From: an uncultured Collinsella sp.
Lineage (GTDB): Bacteria > Actinomycetota > Coriobacteriia > Coriobacteriales > Coriobacteriaceae
Direction: 5' to 3'
Assembly: GCA_900540895.1 (NCBI GenBank)
Contig: UQHV01000006.1
Span: 1 to 64,000 of the forward strand
DNA: 64,000 nt
Shown here: positions 35,566 to 44,674 of the stretch, in pieces
Layout: each line of letters begins with the position of its first letter
How positions within the stretch are numbered: position 1 is the stretch's first letter
Position numbers and translations under genes: made by a program
Notes under the pieces: model-generated
What the model was told of the DNA's origin: nothing
The model's input: the letters and a program-made list of their open reading frames with translations, nothing else
Database searches by the model: none

Positions 35566-35763
35566 TACGCGTCCTTTCTCGTACAAGAGAGGCAAGGCTC
35601 CCCTTACAAGCACTTGCCCGCGGCCCGCGTCGGCCGCAACCAACGTGTGCGGCCACCAGGGCGAGGTCGCGTAATGTATATGTCTCGTGTCTACCCGCGT
35701 CGAGGCCCCTGCCCGTCCACGGTGACCCAAAGCTGTTTAGCTTCGGACAAATCCCATCTTGCC

Positions 35764-35797
35764 ACGGAGGGCGTCCTCTTTCAAGGGCGCCCTCCGT
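35764..35797. terminator. Hairpin between EIIA and nagB
   Basis: ACGGAGGGCG and CGCCCTCCGT are perfect inverse copies 14 bp apart. No T run follows on either strand, so termination is uncertain. Confidence 0.45.
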
Positions 35798-35837
35798 AAA
35801 CGTGTTTGAATTGTAGGCTAAAGGCCGAGCGCGCTCA

Positions 35838-36335
35838 CTAGCGCTCGCGAGCGACGATGAGTTGGTCCATCTCCTCGACATGCTCGCCAACGGAACCCTT
35901 GATGCTCAAGAACTCAACGGAGTTGCACACCAAGATGGGAACCGTCACATCGTAGCCCTCGGCAGCAATTGCCTCGCGATCGAACTCGATGAGTACATCG
36001 CCCTTATGGACGATGTCACCCACTTGCGCATGTACGGTAAAGTGCTTGCCCTCGAGCTGAACAGTGTCCAAACCAACGTGGATGAGCACGTCTAGGCCAT
36101 CGACCGTGTTGAGCGCAACGGCGTGTCCCGTGGGAAAAATGGCCTCGACCTTGGCGTCTGCCGGCGCAATCACGCGCGTGCCGGTAGGCTGAATCGCCAC
36201 GCCCTGGCCCAAAAGGCCGGTGGCAAACGTCTGGTCATTGACCTCGGACAACGGAATGACATCACCCGAGATGGGAGCATCCAGCGTAAGGACTCGACCA
36301 CGCATACCAAAAGACCTTAGGACTTTAGTGAACAT
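35838..36335 (-). CDS. Glucose-type PTS EIIA protein
   Basis: A 165-residue cytoplasmic phosphocarrier. The phosphorylated His lies in LDVLIHVGLDTVQLEG, the EIIA-Glc signature, and GDVIPLSEVND is the typical N-terminal segment. It accepts phosphate from HPr and passes it to an EIIB/EIIC not encoded here; in many Gram-positives such proteins serve GlcNAc or glucose transporters. The ATG at 36335 follows GGGGGAG. It is followed by nagB on the same strand, 270 bp on. Confidence 0.92.
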   Translation of the reverse strand: MFTKVLRSFGMRGRVLTLDAPISGDVIPLSEVNDQTFATGLLGQGVAIQPTGTRVIAPADAKVEAIFPTGHAVALNTVDGLDVLIHVGLDTVQLEGKHFTVHAQVGDIVHKGDVLIEFDREAIAAEGYDVTVPILVCNSVEFLSIKGSVGEHVEEMDQLIVARER

Positions 36336-36406
36336 GCTCCCCCTCGGACATACCAATCAATCAAAATAACCTTGTCAGTTTACCACTTGGCACCCGTTTT
36401 TGGCCA

Positions 36407-37744
36407 TTAGGGAAGTTCGCGCTTGACAACCTCGACGATATCGTCAACAACACGCTGGGTCAGCTCGTGCGTCTCCGCCTCGGCCATAACGCGAACCAGC
36501 GGCTCGGTACCGCTCGGGCGCACCAAGATGCGGCCGCGACCGTTGAGCTCTTTCTCGGCGGCAGCGACGGCGTCCCAAATGGGCTGGCAATCGTCCAGGC
36601 CGGCCTTGTTGTCCGAATGCACGTTGACGAGCACCTGCGGGTACTTCTTCATGATGTCAGCAAGGTCGGTAAGGGTGCGGCCGGTGCGCTTGAGCACGGC
36701 CAGCAGCTGCAGAGCCGTCACCAGACCGTCGCCGGTGGTGTTGTGCTCCAGGAAGATGATGTGGCCGGACTGCTCGCCACCGATAACGGCACCGTCCTCG
36801 AGCATGCGCTCCAAAACGTAGCGGTCGCCCACGGCGGTCTGGACCATCTCAAAGCCCTGCTCCTTCATTGCGATGGAGAAACCCAGGTTACACATGACGG
36901 TCGAGACGATCTCGGAGTTGGCGAGCTTGCCGCGAGCAGCAAGGTCGGAGCCGCAGATAGCCAGGATGTAGTCGCCATCGATCTCGTTGCCCTCACTGTC
37001 CACGAACAGCACGCGATCGGCGTCGCCGTCGTGGGCCAGGCCGATATCGGCGTGGGTGCGCAGCACGAGCTCGCGCAGGGGCTCAAGGTGCGTGGAGCCG
37101 CACTCGACGTTAATGTCGGTGCCGCAGAAATCGGTGTTGATGGCATGCACCGTGGCGCCCAGGCGCTGCAGCGCGGCAGGCGTGGTCTGGCAGGAAGCAC
37201 CGTGACCGCAGTCGACGGCAACGACCAGGCCGTCGAGCTTAAGGCCGTCGAGCGTGCTGATGGCATGATCGACATAGGCCTTGCGGGCATCCTTCATCTT
37301 GATGATGTGACCCACACCGGCGCCGGTCGGCAGCGTGTCGGCAGCCATGGCCTCCTCGGACATGACCCAGGCGCTGATCTCTTCCTCAACCGCGTCGGGA
37401 AGCTTCATGCCCTTACGACTAAAGAACTTGATGCCGTTGAACTCCGGCGGATTGTGCGAAGCAGAAATGACAATGCCGCCGTCGAGCTCGTTTTGAACGG
37501 TGAGCAGTGCCACGGCCGGCGTAGGGATAACGCCGCAGCAATGCGGGCGACCGCCCTCGGCCATAATGCCGGCGGTCAGAGCACTCTCGAGCATGGTGCC
37601 CGAAAGACGCGTATCGCGACCGATGCAAATGTCCGGGCCAAGGAACTTGGTCGCCGCGCGGCCCAGACGAAATGCAAGGTCGCACGAGAGGTCGGCGTTG
37701 GCGACGCCACGGACGCCATCGGTACCGAAGATGTTCTGGGGCAT
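36407..37744 (-). CDS. glmM: Phosphoglucosamine mutase
   Basis: A 445-residue enzyme that converts glucosamine-6-phosphate to glucosamine-1-phosphate for UDP-GlcNAc. The phosphoserine is Ser96 in VISASHNPPEFNG, the metal-binding loop is AHDGDADRVLFVD and the sugar loop GEQSGHIIF. Together with nagB it sets the flow of amino sugar between wall synthesis and breakdown. The ATG at 37744 has AAGGAG upstream. Confidence 0.97.
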   Translation of the reverse strand: MPQNIFGTDGVRGVANADLSCDLAFRLGRAATKFLGPDICIGRDTRLSGTMLESALTAGIMAEGGRPHCCGVIPTPAVALLTVQNELDGGIVISASHNPPEFNGIKFFSRKGMKLPDAVEEEISAWVMSEEAMAADTLPTGAGVGHIIKMKDARKAYVDHAISTLDGLKLDGLVVAVDCGHGASCQTTPAALQRLGATVHAINTDFCGTDINVECGSTHLEPLRELVLRTHADIGLAHDGDADRVLFVDSEGNEIDGDYILAICGSDLAARGKLANSEIVSTVMCNLGFSIAMKEQGFEMVQTAVGDRYVLERMLEDGAVIGGEQSGHIIFLEHNTTGDGLVTALQLLAVLKRTGRTLTDLADIMKKYPQVLVNVHSDNKAGLDDCQPIWDAVAAAEKELNGRGRILVRPSGTEPLVRVMAEAETHELTQRVVDDIVEVVKRELP

Positions 37745-37792
37745 AGGATCGCTCCTTCCCAAGTGGGCAAAACGCAGTCGCCCACCCTAGTC

Positions 37793-37836
37793 GAAAAAGA
37801 AAAGCGGGACCCGCCGAGCAATCGGCAGGCCCCGCT
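37793..37836 (-). terminator. Terminator of the rplM-rpsI operon
   Basis: AAGCGGG and CCCGCTT, with inner CCGA/TCGG pairing, form a long hairpin followed by a T-rich tract on the minus strand. Confidence 0.8.
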
Positions 37837-37867
37837 TGTACATTGTATCTCGTAAGGAGATAAAACC

Positions 37868-38263
<396 letters not shown>

Positions 38264-38265
38264 CT

Positions 38266-38709
38266 TTAAGCCTCCAGCTCAATCTTCGTGGGGTTCTGGG
38301 CAGCATGCGGATGCTCGGCACCAGCGTAGACCTTAAGCTTGGTCATCTGGGCACGGCCGAGGGTGGTCTTGGGCAGCATGCCGCGAACGGCGCGCTCAAT
38401 GACCTTCTCCGGGTGCTTCTCCATAGCCTGGCGGAAGCTCTCAGCCTTGAGGCCGCCGTTGTAGCCGCTGTGGCGATAATAGGTCTTCGTGTCGGCCTTG
38501 TTACCGGTAAGCTGGACCTTATCGGCGTTGATGACGACAACGAAGTCGCCGCAGTCGCTGTTGGGCGTGAACTGGGGCTTGTTCTTACCGCGCAGGATCA
38601 TTGCGATCTGGGTGGCAAGACGGCCCAGGACAGCACCATCGGCGTCGACGAGAACCCAGTTGCGCTGGACCTCGCCCTGCTTGGCGTAGTGAGTCGATTT
38701 CGAAATCAC
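38266..38709 (-). CDS. rplM: 50S ribosomal protein L13
   Basis: A 147-residue protein. The signatures DADGAVLGRLATQIAMIL and RAVRGMLPKTTLGR are those of L13. It is the first gene of the operon with rpsI. Confidence 0.99.
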   Translation of the reverse strand: MISKSTHYAKQGEVQRNWVLVDADGAVLGRLATQIAMILRGKNKPQFTPNSDCGDFVVVINADKVQLTGNKADTKTYYRHSGYNGGLKAESFRQAMEKHPEKVIERAVRGMLPKTTLGRAQMTKLKVYAGAEHPHAAQNPTKIELEA

Positions 38710-38866
38710 TTAGACTCCTCCATGTACAGTACGTGTTGTTACAGAGATTCACGGGGCTCTGCAAGTAACCCGTCCATATTACCCCGCTCGTCGTCCGAGT
38801 CAACAGATATTTTGGCTCTGACCAGACTTTCTGCACATGTCGTCCATGGGTCATGACGTCGCGACG

Positions 38867-39745
38867 CTAGCGCTCGACAAACGCCTCGATATCTCCCAGC
38901 AAACGCTTTGCCTCCTGGCGACCTTGAATATACAGGTCGAGGAGCTTTGCCGGATCGTGCTCAACGTGGCCGACCTCGACCGGCTTTTGCGGAGCAATGA
39001 CCAGCGCGCGTCCCTCGCGCTCATACTTCCACAGGTGCATGCGCTGGATGTTATAGCGGTCGTGGCGCGTCTCGATAGCCTCGAGCAGGTAGGGGTAGTC
39101 GGCATAGCGGGCGCGCGCGGCGGGCATAAACTCGTAGGGCTTTTTCTCGTACGAGCGGTCCTGCGTGACAATGACGACCGCGCGATCGAAGCCCGCCTCC
39201 TCCAGTACATGCTCGATGGGGACCGAATCGGCTACGCCGCCGTCGACGTATTTGTGCCCGTCAATCTCGACAGGCGGCGTCACCAGCGGCAGCGACGTCG
39301 AGGCGCGCACGGCGTCGAGGTCGAGCACGGCACTTTTGACCGGCAGGTACGCGGCGGTTCCAAAGAGCATGTCCGTCGCGACGGCATACATCTCGATGGG
39401 GCTCGCGTCGAACGTCTCGTTGTCAAAGGGATCCAGGCGGTCCTGGACATCGTTGAAAATAAAGTCGTAGCCGACGATGGAACCCGTGGACGCAAACGAT
39501 GCGGCGCCCATGAAGCGATTGTCGTTGCAGAAAGCCAGGTTGATGCGATTGGCACGGCCGATCTGGTGCGACTTGTAGTTCACGCCATTGAGGGCACCTG
39601 CCGATACGCCATATACCGCCGGGATCTCGACGCCGGCCTCCATGAGAACGTCGAGCACGCCTGCGGTAAATTGCCCGCGGAAGCTGCCGCCCTCCAAAAC
39701 GAGCGCGACTTTGCCGGCGTTCTTTGCCTTATCTTCTGCAGTCAT
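38867..39745 (-). CDS. Patatin-like phospholipase
   Basis: A 292-residue lipid acyl hydrolase. The oxyanion loop is GGSFRG, the nucleophile serine is in GVSAGA, and the catalytic aspartate is in DGG (YVDGGVAD). There is no signal peptide, so it acts in the cytoplasm, probably on membrane phospholipid. The family member closest in layout is YjjU. The gene is followed on its upstream side by the long repeat array. Confidence 0.92.
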   Translation of the reverse strand: MTAEDKAKNAGKVALVLEGGSFRGQFTAGVLDVLMEAGVEIPAVYGVSAGALNGVNYKSHQIGRANRINLAFCNDNRFMGAASFASTGSIVGYDFIFNDVQDRLDPFDNETFDASPIEMYAVATDMLFGTAAYLPVKSAVLDLDAVRASTSLPLVTPPVEIDGHKYVDGGVADSVPIEHVLEEAGFDRAVVIVTQDRSYEKKPYEFMPAARARYADYPYLLEAIETRHDRYNIQRMHLWKYEREGRALVIAPQKPVEVGHVEHDPAKLLDLYIQGRQEAKRLLGDIEAFVER

Positions 39746-39832
39746 GTTGACCTCCTGCGATTGCGTTTTGGCTTTCTTCTACCCAGTTTTAGGATGGCGA
39801 GAGCGCGGGTTTTTCGAGGAGGTAGGTGAAGC

Positions 39833-40155
39833 GGAAAGTGTGTCCCAGTTTGAGGTGAGATTCCGGGACGTGCTTTCCGCTTGGACCGCCGCTGGGAAAG
39901 CGCGTCCCGTTCTGAGCGCGGATTCCGGGATGAACTTTCCGCTAGCCATTCATTTGGAAACTGCATCCCATTCCGAACGAGGATTCCGGGATGTACTTTC
40001 CGCTTGAGCTGCCATTGGGAAAGCATATCCCACTCTACGGCTCGATTCCGGGTCGCAGTTTCCGCTTGAGGCATCATCCGGAAACTACGTCCCAGTCTGA
40101 GCGCGGATTCCGGGACGTGCTTTCCGCCTGGGCTGCCATCGGGAAAGCGTGTCCC
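39833..40155. repeat. Array of five 44-nt hairpins at 62-bp intervals
   Basis: Hairpins at 39865-39908, 39927-39969, 39988-40031, 40050-40093 and 40112-40155 have 14-bp stems of the type GGGACGTGCTTTCC / GGAAAGCGCGTCCC, about 16-nt loops and 18-nt linkers ending GATTCC. A half unit lies at 39833. Copies differ throughout, but paired bases tend to change together. No long frame is kept because the unit length is not a multiple of three. Confidence 0.85.
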
Positions 40156-40188
40156 GGTCTGCGTTGCCAAGGCGTTTTCTTTACGCCC

Positions 40189-40219
40189 GCGCCCTGCTCA
40201 GAGTTCGATTCTCCGCGGT
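40189..40219 (+). repeat. Copy of the tmRNA 3' end (1)
   Basis: This 31-bp stretch contains GAGTTCGATTCTCCGCG, identical over 17 bases to the T arm and acceptor of ssrA but in the opposite orientation. It is 29 of 31 identical to the second copy, which lies exactly 210 bp away. Confidence 0.7.
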
Positions 40220-40398
40220 TTGGGGCTTGCGTTGGTGCGGGGCATGGGCAGCCGGAGCTTAATCGGCATCGCATCTATATCTGGTCGCGACTTTGCGCGG
40301 AGAATCCGCGTATTTGCTTCGCAAATCCGCACCGGCTTCGGCCGCCTGCCGGCGCCCTCGCCCGCTCGCTACAAACGCTTCGCGTTTGCTTAACGCTC

Positions 40399-40429
40399 GC
40401 GCCCTGCATAGAGTTCGATTCTCCGCGGT
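40399..40429 (+). repeat. Copy of the tmRNA 3' end (2)
   Basis: Direct repeat of the 40189 copy, again containing GAGTTCGATTCTCCGCG. It lies 56 bp from the 3' end of ssrA and points toward it. The 180 bp between the two copies has no supported gene. Confidence 0.7.
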
Positions 40430-40442
40430 GCGGACTAGAAAT

Positions 40443-40475
40443 AAAAAGGCAGGTAGAGACACTTCTCTACCTGCC
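40443..40475 (-). terminator. Terminator of ssrA
   Basis: GGCAGGTAGAG (40448-40458) pairs with CTCTACCTGCC (40465-40475) and ends in TTTTTAT on the minus strand, just beyond the tmRNA CCA end. Confidence 0.9.
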
Positions 40476-40484
40476 TGTTACTTA

Positions 40485-40848
40485 TGGTGGAGGCGCGGAG
40501 AATCGAACTCCGGTCCACGAAAGCCCCCTGATTGGCATCTCCAAGCTCAGTCGCTGGTTTAGTCTCGGACGCTTTGCGCGCAGCGACACGCTCGCGGCAT
40601 CCCAACCGGTTCGGTCTTAGCCCGCGCCATACCGATTACGTGCGCGGGAGCATTCCCCTAAAATGACGTCGCGCCGGTGTCGGGGAAATCACCGGGTTGA
40701 CGCGCCGCTATAAACTAAGCAGCGAGAGCCATAGGCTCAAAAGAAGAGTTGTTGTCAATTCAATTTGACGGTACCCCTGTTTAACGAGGCGAGGAGACCT
40801 CGGCTTGCTTCCTCTCTCAGAGCTATCGTGTCGAAACCAGTCGCCCCC
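40485..40848 (-). ncRNA. ssrA: Transfer-messenger RNA
   Basis: One-piece tmRNA of 364 nt. The 5' end GGGGGCGACTGGTTTCGAC is typical, and its GGGGGCG pairs with CGCCTCC before the encoded ACCA at the 3' end. The T arm is CGGAGTTCGATTCTCCG. The tag is read at 40756-40718 as DNNSSFEPMALAA followed by TAG; the resume codon may be GAC or the preceding ATT. It rescues stalled ribosomes together with SmpB. Confidence 0.96.
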
Positions 40849-41083
40849 GAATGTCGGGAAGTCTGGATGGCATTGGGCACGAGCACCCAACACCCGTCGA
40901 CTTTTCAAGGAACATACGGGGCGAGCCCCGCTTGTGATGAGTTATCTTACCACGTTCTGAAAGCGGACAGTTGTTCTATGCACGAGCTGTGAAGACCCCA
41001 ATGTGCGCCGCACTTCGCATTTTTGCTACCGATCGCGTCACGTATATTTTCGCCAAGCAAAATTGCCCGTCGAAAGGACCGTT

Positions 41084-41518
41084 ATGGATACCAAGCAGCA
41101 ACTCGTCAATGCCCTCGCAGGTCTGGGCTCAACCATTACCGAAGCTATGGATGTCATCGAAGGCTTTGTCCCCTGCGGACATCCCGCTCTCACGGTATCG
41201 AACGCACTCGTCGCGCTGGACGCTGACGATGATGCAGCTCTCGCCCAGCAGCTTGAGACCGTCGAGGGCTTTATCGACCACGTGAGTGAGAACCGCGGCG
41301 TGACCGCCTACCACGGCATCGAGGTCGAGCTCGCGGGTCCCAAAGCCGATCTGCTCGCAGCAATCCGCGAGGCAGGCGCCCTTATGCAGACCGCAGGCGT
41401 CAAGAACACCCAGGTCAACGAGTGGGTCTACCGCAGCCTGGCAGCACTAAACGGTTCCGACGAAAAGGCAGCCGAGCAGCTCGCAGAAAGTCCCGCCATT
41501 AAGGCCGAGCTTTTGTAA
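41084..41518 (+). CDS. Protein of unknown function
   Basis: A 144-residue acidic, helical protein. I do not recognise the family. The sequence has an Ala/Leu-rich heptad feel (LVNALAGLGSTITEAMDVIE; later AIREAGALMQTAGVKN) and a single cysteine in VPCGHPALTVSNALVALD. There is no signal peptide or membrane segment. The ATG at 41084 has AAAGGA upstream. It stands alone between ssrA and the toxin-antitoxin pair. Confidence 0.65.
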   Translation: MDTKQQLVNALAGLGSTITEAMDVIEGFVPCGHPALTVSNALVALDADDDAALAQQLETVEGFIDHVSENRGVTAYHGIEVELAGPKADLLAAIREAGALMQTAGVKNTQVNEWVYRSLAALNGSDEKAAEQLAESPAIKAELL

Positions 41519-41576
41519 ATAGCAGACGCGGGTCCCTTGGCGCATCGTCGTCCAAGAGGCCCGCAAACAGTTCGCG

Positions 41577-42092
41577 TCAACCGATAGCCGCGCCGCCGTG
41601 TTCGGCTAAAGCAAGAATCGGCATCATTTGGCGCGGGGTCTTTGCTGCAAGATCGGCATGTTCGAGCAGCTTGGGATCGTTGGTCACCAAGTAATCGACC
41701 TGTGCGCGCTTGCACGCGGCGAGCACCAAGTTGTCCTCGTAATCGCGATGGAGCGTCAGATATTTGTCGGCTAGCCACAGATCGGATGCATCAGCGCCCA
41801 CGGCCGTGGCGTTTTCGGTCATGTTCCGAATAAACGCCAACGCCGCATCGCCAATTGCGCGGGCAGATGCCTCGTCGAGCGCTCCCCCACTGGCAAGAAC
41901 GCTACGCTTCAGCTCGTGTTGGACAACGTACAGCACGTCCTTGGCGATATGCACCGGAAAGAACAGCAATGCCCCCGCCTCCGTCGCCTGCCCAATAAAC
42001 GCACGTGCGGCAAGCGACTCGGCATGGTCGGCGCAAAACGAATCAACCCATACGTTGGCATCCACCATTATTTTGAGGAGAGCCCCGCTCAC
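41577..42092 (-). CDS. PIN-domain toxin
   Basis: A 171-residue PIN-domain ribonuclease of a type II toxin-antitoxin pair. The first acidic residue is in IMVDANVWVDSF and later ones in KYLTLHRDYEDNLVLAAC and LVTNDPKLL, matching the metal-binding set. The start is the GTG at 42092, which overlaps the antitoxin stop (GTGA), so translation is coupled. Toxins of this fold usually cut tRNA or rRNA. Confidence 0.85.
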   Translation of the reverse strand: MSGALLKIMVDANVWVDSFCADHAESLAARAFIGQATEAGALLFFPVHIAKDVLYVVQHELKRSVLASGGALDEASARAIGDAALAFIRNMTENATAVGADASDLWLADKYLTLHRDYEDNLVLAACKRAQVDYLVTNDPKLLEHADLAAKTPRQMMPILALAEHGGAAIG

Positions 42093-42442
42093 AGGATCAT
42101 CCCCTTTTGGCGATAGCGCTCGTCCATGGCTTCGGAATAGATTGTGTCCCAATCGCGATCGTCGGATACGGGCGACGTAGCGATGCCCAAATCTGCATAA
42201 AGCTGATCCGCCGCCGCCCATGATGCGGCGAACGGAGTATCGGGCGCGACGGCCTGCTGCCGGTTGTCGACGGCCGCAAGCACTTCCTCGCACTGCCCGC
42301 CACCCTGCGCGACCTTGGCCACCACCTTTTTGATGAGCTCGGGCAGCGACCCGCCCGAAAGCCGCAGCGCCTCCTCGGCACGGTTCTTGACCTGGCGATC
42401 CACGCGAACGTTCACCTGCGCCATGCCGCTAACAGCACCCAT
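42089..42442 (-). CDS. RelB/DinJ-type ribbon-helix-helix antitoxin
   Basis: A 117-residue protein. MAQVNVRVDRQVKNRAEEAL is a RelB/DinJ-like ribbon-helix-helix strand and helix; the C-terminal half should bind and block the PIN toxin encoded next. The ATG at 42442 is preferred because AGGTGAGG precedes it; the second ATG at 42424 lacks one. Two GCTAGCACA repeats upstream form the likely autoregulatory operator. Confidence 0.8.
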   Translation of the reverse strand: MGAVSGMAQVNVRVDRQVKNRAEEALRLSGGSLPELIKKVVAKVAQGGGQCEEVLAAVDNRQQAVAPDTPFAASWAAADQLYADLGIATSPVSDDRDWDTIYSEAMDERYRQKGMIL

Positions 42443-42473
42443 CTCAACCTCACCTTCGACTTTTGCTATCTAA

Positions 42474-42504
42474 GCTAGCACAACTATATATTTCTGCTAG
42501 CACA
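42474..42504. promoter_or_regulatory. Operator of the toxin-antitoxin operon
   Basis: GCTAGCACA occurs at 42474-42482 and again at 42496-42504, 22 bp apart (two helical turns), with A+T-rich promoter-like sequence between. GCTAGC is itself a palindrome, which suits ribbon-helix-helix dimers. Confidence 0.6.
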
Positions 42505-42514
42505 TGGTCAAACG

Positions 42515-42561
42515 CAAAAGGCCTGCATTCTGGCGGCTGCAACACCGCCCAAATGCAGGCC
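42515..42561 (-). terminator. Terminator of the P-type ATPase operon
   Basis: GGCCTGCATT (42520-42529) pairs with AATGCAGGCC (42552-42561) and ends in TTTTG on the minus strand. Confidence 0.75.
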
Positions 42562-42580
42562 AAAAACTTAAGTAAAAGCG

Positions 42581-44656
42581 CTAGCGCAGATATGCCTTTG
42601 CGTTGCTCAGGCTGTAGGCGATCGTCGAGCCGTTGTGCAGCAGTGACGACGTCTGCGGAGTAATCATGCCGGTAATACCCAATGCCAACAGCGCCGAGTT
42701 GGTGAGCATCACCTTGGAATATGAACTCGTCAGACGGTCGATAAGCCCCTGACTCATACGGCGCAGACGCACGATTGCGGCCAGATCCGTATCGGTCAGG
42801 ATGATGTCGGCGACCTCCTTGGCGATGTCGCTTCCGCCACCCATGGCCAGGCCCACGTCGGCCAAACCGAGCGCCGGCGAATCGTTGACGCCGTCGCCCA
42901 CCATGGCAACGTGGCGCCCCTCGCGCTTAATCCGCTCCACATAGGCGTACTTGTCCTCGGGCAGCAGCTCGGCCTTAAACTCATCGACACCAGCCGCGCG
43001 AGCAATACGCTCGGCCGTGCGCTCGGAATCGCCCGTGAGCATAACGACATGCTTGACACCCAGCGCATGCAGATCGGCGATGGCCTCGCGCACTCCGGGC
43101 TTAAGCGGGTCCTCGATACCGAGCACGCCCACAACTGTGCCGTCGACCGCCAGATACAACGGCGACAGGCCCTGCATCTGGGACTCGATTTGCTCCTTAA
43201 TGTCGGATTCGAGCTGTGCGCCCTCGTCATCGAACACAAAGTGAGCGGAGCCGATGATGGCGCGACGCCCCTCGATGGACGAAGCGATGCCGTGCGCCAC
43301 AATGTACTCAACGGCAGCATGGCGCTCGCGGTGCTCGAGCCCGCGCTCGCGGGCGGCATTGACCACGGCGCGTGCCACCGGATGCGGGAAATGCTCCTCC
43401 AGACAGGCAGAAAGGCGCAGAATCTCGTCCTCGCTCCAGCCATCGGTGGTCAGCACGCAGGCAAGACGCGGCTGCGCCTCGGTGAGCGTGCCGGTCTTAT
43501 CAAACACAATGGTGTCGGCCTTGGCAAACGACTCAAAATACTTAGCGCCCTTGACCATGACGCCCATCTTGGCGGCGTCGCTCATAGCAGTCATAACGGC
43601 GACGGAGCCCGTGAGCTTGAGTGCGCACGAGTAATCGACCATCAACGCCGCCGAGGTCTTGATGAGGCTGCGGGTGGTAAGCGCAACCAAACCCGCAAGC
43701 AGGAAATTCCACGGGACGATCTTGTTGGCAAGGTCCTCCATATGCGACTGGCCCTCGGACTTGAGCGAGTCGGCCGTCTGCACGAGCGAGACGATCGAGC
43801 GCAGCTTGGTCTGCGCCGTGTTGGCGCGCACGCGCACCAAGATGCTGCCGTCTTCCACGACGGTTCCGGCGAACACGTCGTCGCCTGCGCTGCGCTCAAC
43901 GGCCAGCGGCTCGCCGGTCAGGGTCGCCTGGTTGACCATGGCGCTCCCCTGCTCGACCACGCCGTCAATGCAGATGGACATGCCGGTGCGCACGGCGACC
44001 AGATCGCCGGGCTCAAGCTCGGTGGCGGCAACGCTTACCTCGGTGTCACCGACCACTTTTTGTGCCTTATCGGGCACGTCGAGCAGCGAGTTGATGAGCT
44101 CGTTTTCGCTCATGGCGCGCGTGTAGTCCTCGAGCAGCTCGCCCACGTTGAGCAGGAACATCGTCTGGCCCGCGGTGTCGACGTCGCGTTTGACAAACGA
44201 AATGCCGATGGCCGAAGCGTCGAGCACAGGAACGGTCAGACGCGGCTGCGCCAGCTCATGAAGGGCAGCACGCAAAAAGGTCATGTAACCGGCCACGACA
44301 AAGATGGCACGCAGCGGCGTCGGCAAGAACCAGCGACGTGCGTAATGGGCACCGACGAGTGTCGCCAGGTCCATAACGAGTTTGTGCTTGCGTGGCTCAA
44401 GCTGCATCACGTAACCCGACTTGGCATCGGCGATAGCTTGAGCATCGAGTGCGCCCAGGGCGTCGAGCACGCTCGCGCGGCGCGGCTCGTCGTACTCCAG
44501 CGCCATCTGGCCAATACGGCCATAAACGCGCACCTTGTGCACGCCGTCGATATCGCCGCTGAGCTTAAGAAGCGCATCGAGATCGCTCTCTGGCACAGGA
44601 CCCGCCAATTGAAGACGGGTCCTGCCGGGGATCTCGCTAATAATCGAGAATCTCAT
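42581..44656 (-). CDS. P1B-like heavy-metal ATPase with YSCA motif
   Basis: A 691-residue membrane pump. Residues 1-70 resemble a degenerate HMA domain without metal-binding cysteines. TGEP (247-250) marks the actuator, DKTGT (386-390) the phosphorylated Asp386, then MLTGDSERT and MVGDGVNDSPAL. In the metal-site helix the usual CPC/CPx is replaced by DYSCALK (Tyr342-Ser-Cys-Ala345) with no proline. This points to a metal or ion choice different from copper or zinc pumps. The DUF6110 gene lies 18 bp upstream in the same operon, controlled by an inverted repeat in the promoter. Confidence 0.9.
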   Translation of the reverse strand: MRFSIISEIPGRTRLQLAGPVPESDLDALLKLSGDIDGVHKVRVYGRIGQMALEYDEPRRASVLDALGALDAQAIADAKSGYVMQLEPRKHKLVMDLATLVGAHYARRWFLPTPLRAIFVVAGYMTFLRAALHELAQPRLTVPVLDASAIGISFVKRDVDTAGQTMFLLNVGELLEDYTRAMSENELINSLLDVPDKAQKVVGDTEVSVAATELEPGDLVAVRTGMSICIDGVVEQGSAMVNQATLTGEPLAVERSAGDDVFAGTVVEDGSILVRVRANTAQTKLRSIVSLVQTADSLKSEGQSHMEDLANKIVPWNFLLAGLVALTTRSLIKTSAALMVDYSCALKLTGSVAVMTAMSDAAKMGVMVKGAKYFESFAKADTIVFDKTGTLTEAQPRLACVLTTDGWSEDEILRLSACLEEHFPHPVARAVVNAARERGLEHRERHAAVEYIVAHGIASSIEGRRAIIGSAHFVFDDEGAQLESDIKEQIESQMQGLSPLYLAVDGTVVGVLGIEDPLKPGVREAIADLHALGVKHVVMLTGDSERTAERIARAAGVDEFKAELLPEDKYAYVERIKREGRHVAMVGDGVNDSPALGLADVGLAMGGGSDIAKEVADIILTDTDLAAIVRLRRMSQGLIDRLTSSYSKVMLTNSALLALGITGMITPQTSSLLHNGSTIAYSLSNAKAYLR

Positions 44657-44674
44657 AGTTTGTGCCTGGGAGCG

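Noticed and set aside
39833..40165. CRISPR-like array with 62-bp period
   Set aside because: The repeats differ along their whole length, each unit is a hairpin, the linkers are not unique spacers, and no cas gene is present.
39742..40170. A 142-codon minus-strand frame across the hairpin array
   Set aside because: The 62-bp unit is not a multiple of three, so the peptide has no repeated pattern, and it overlaps the patatin start. It is a chance frame in repeat DNA.
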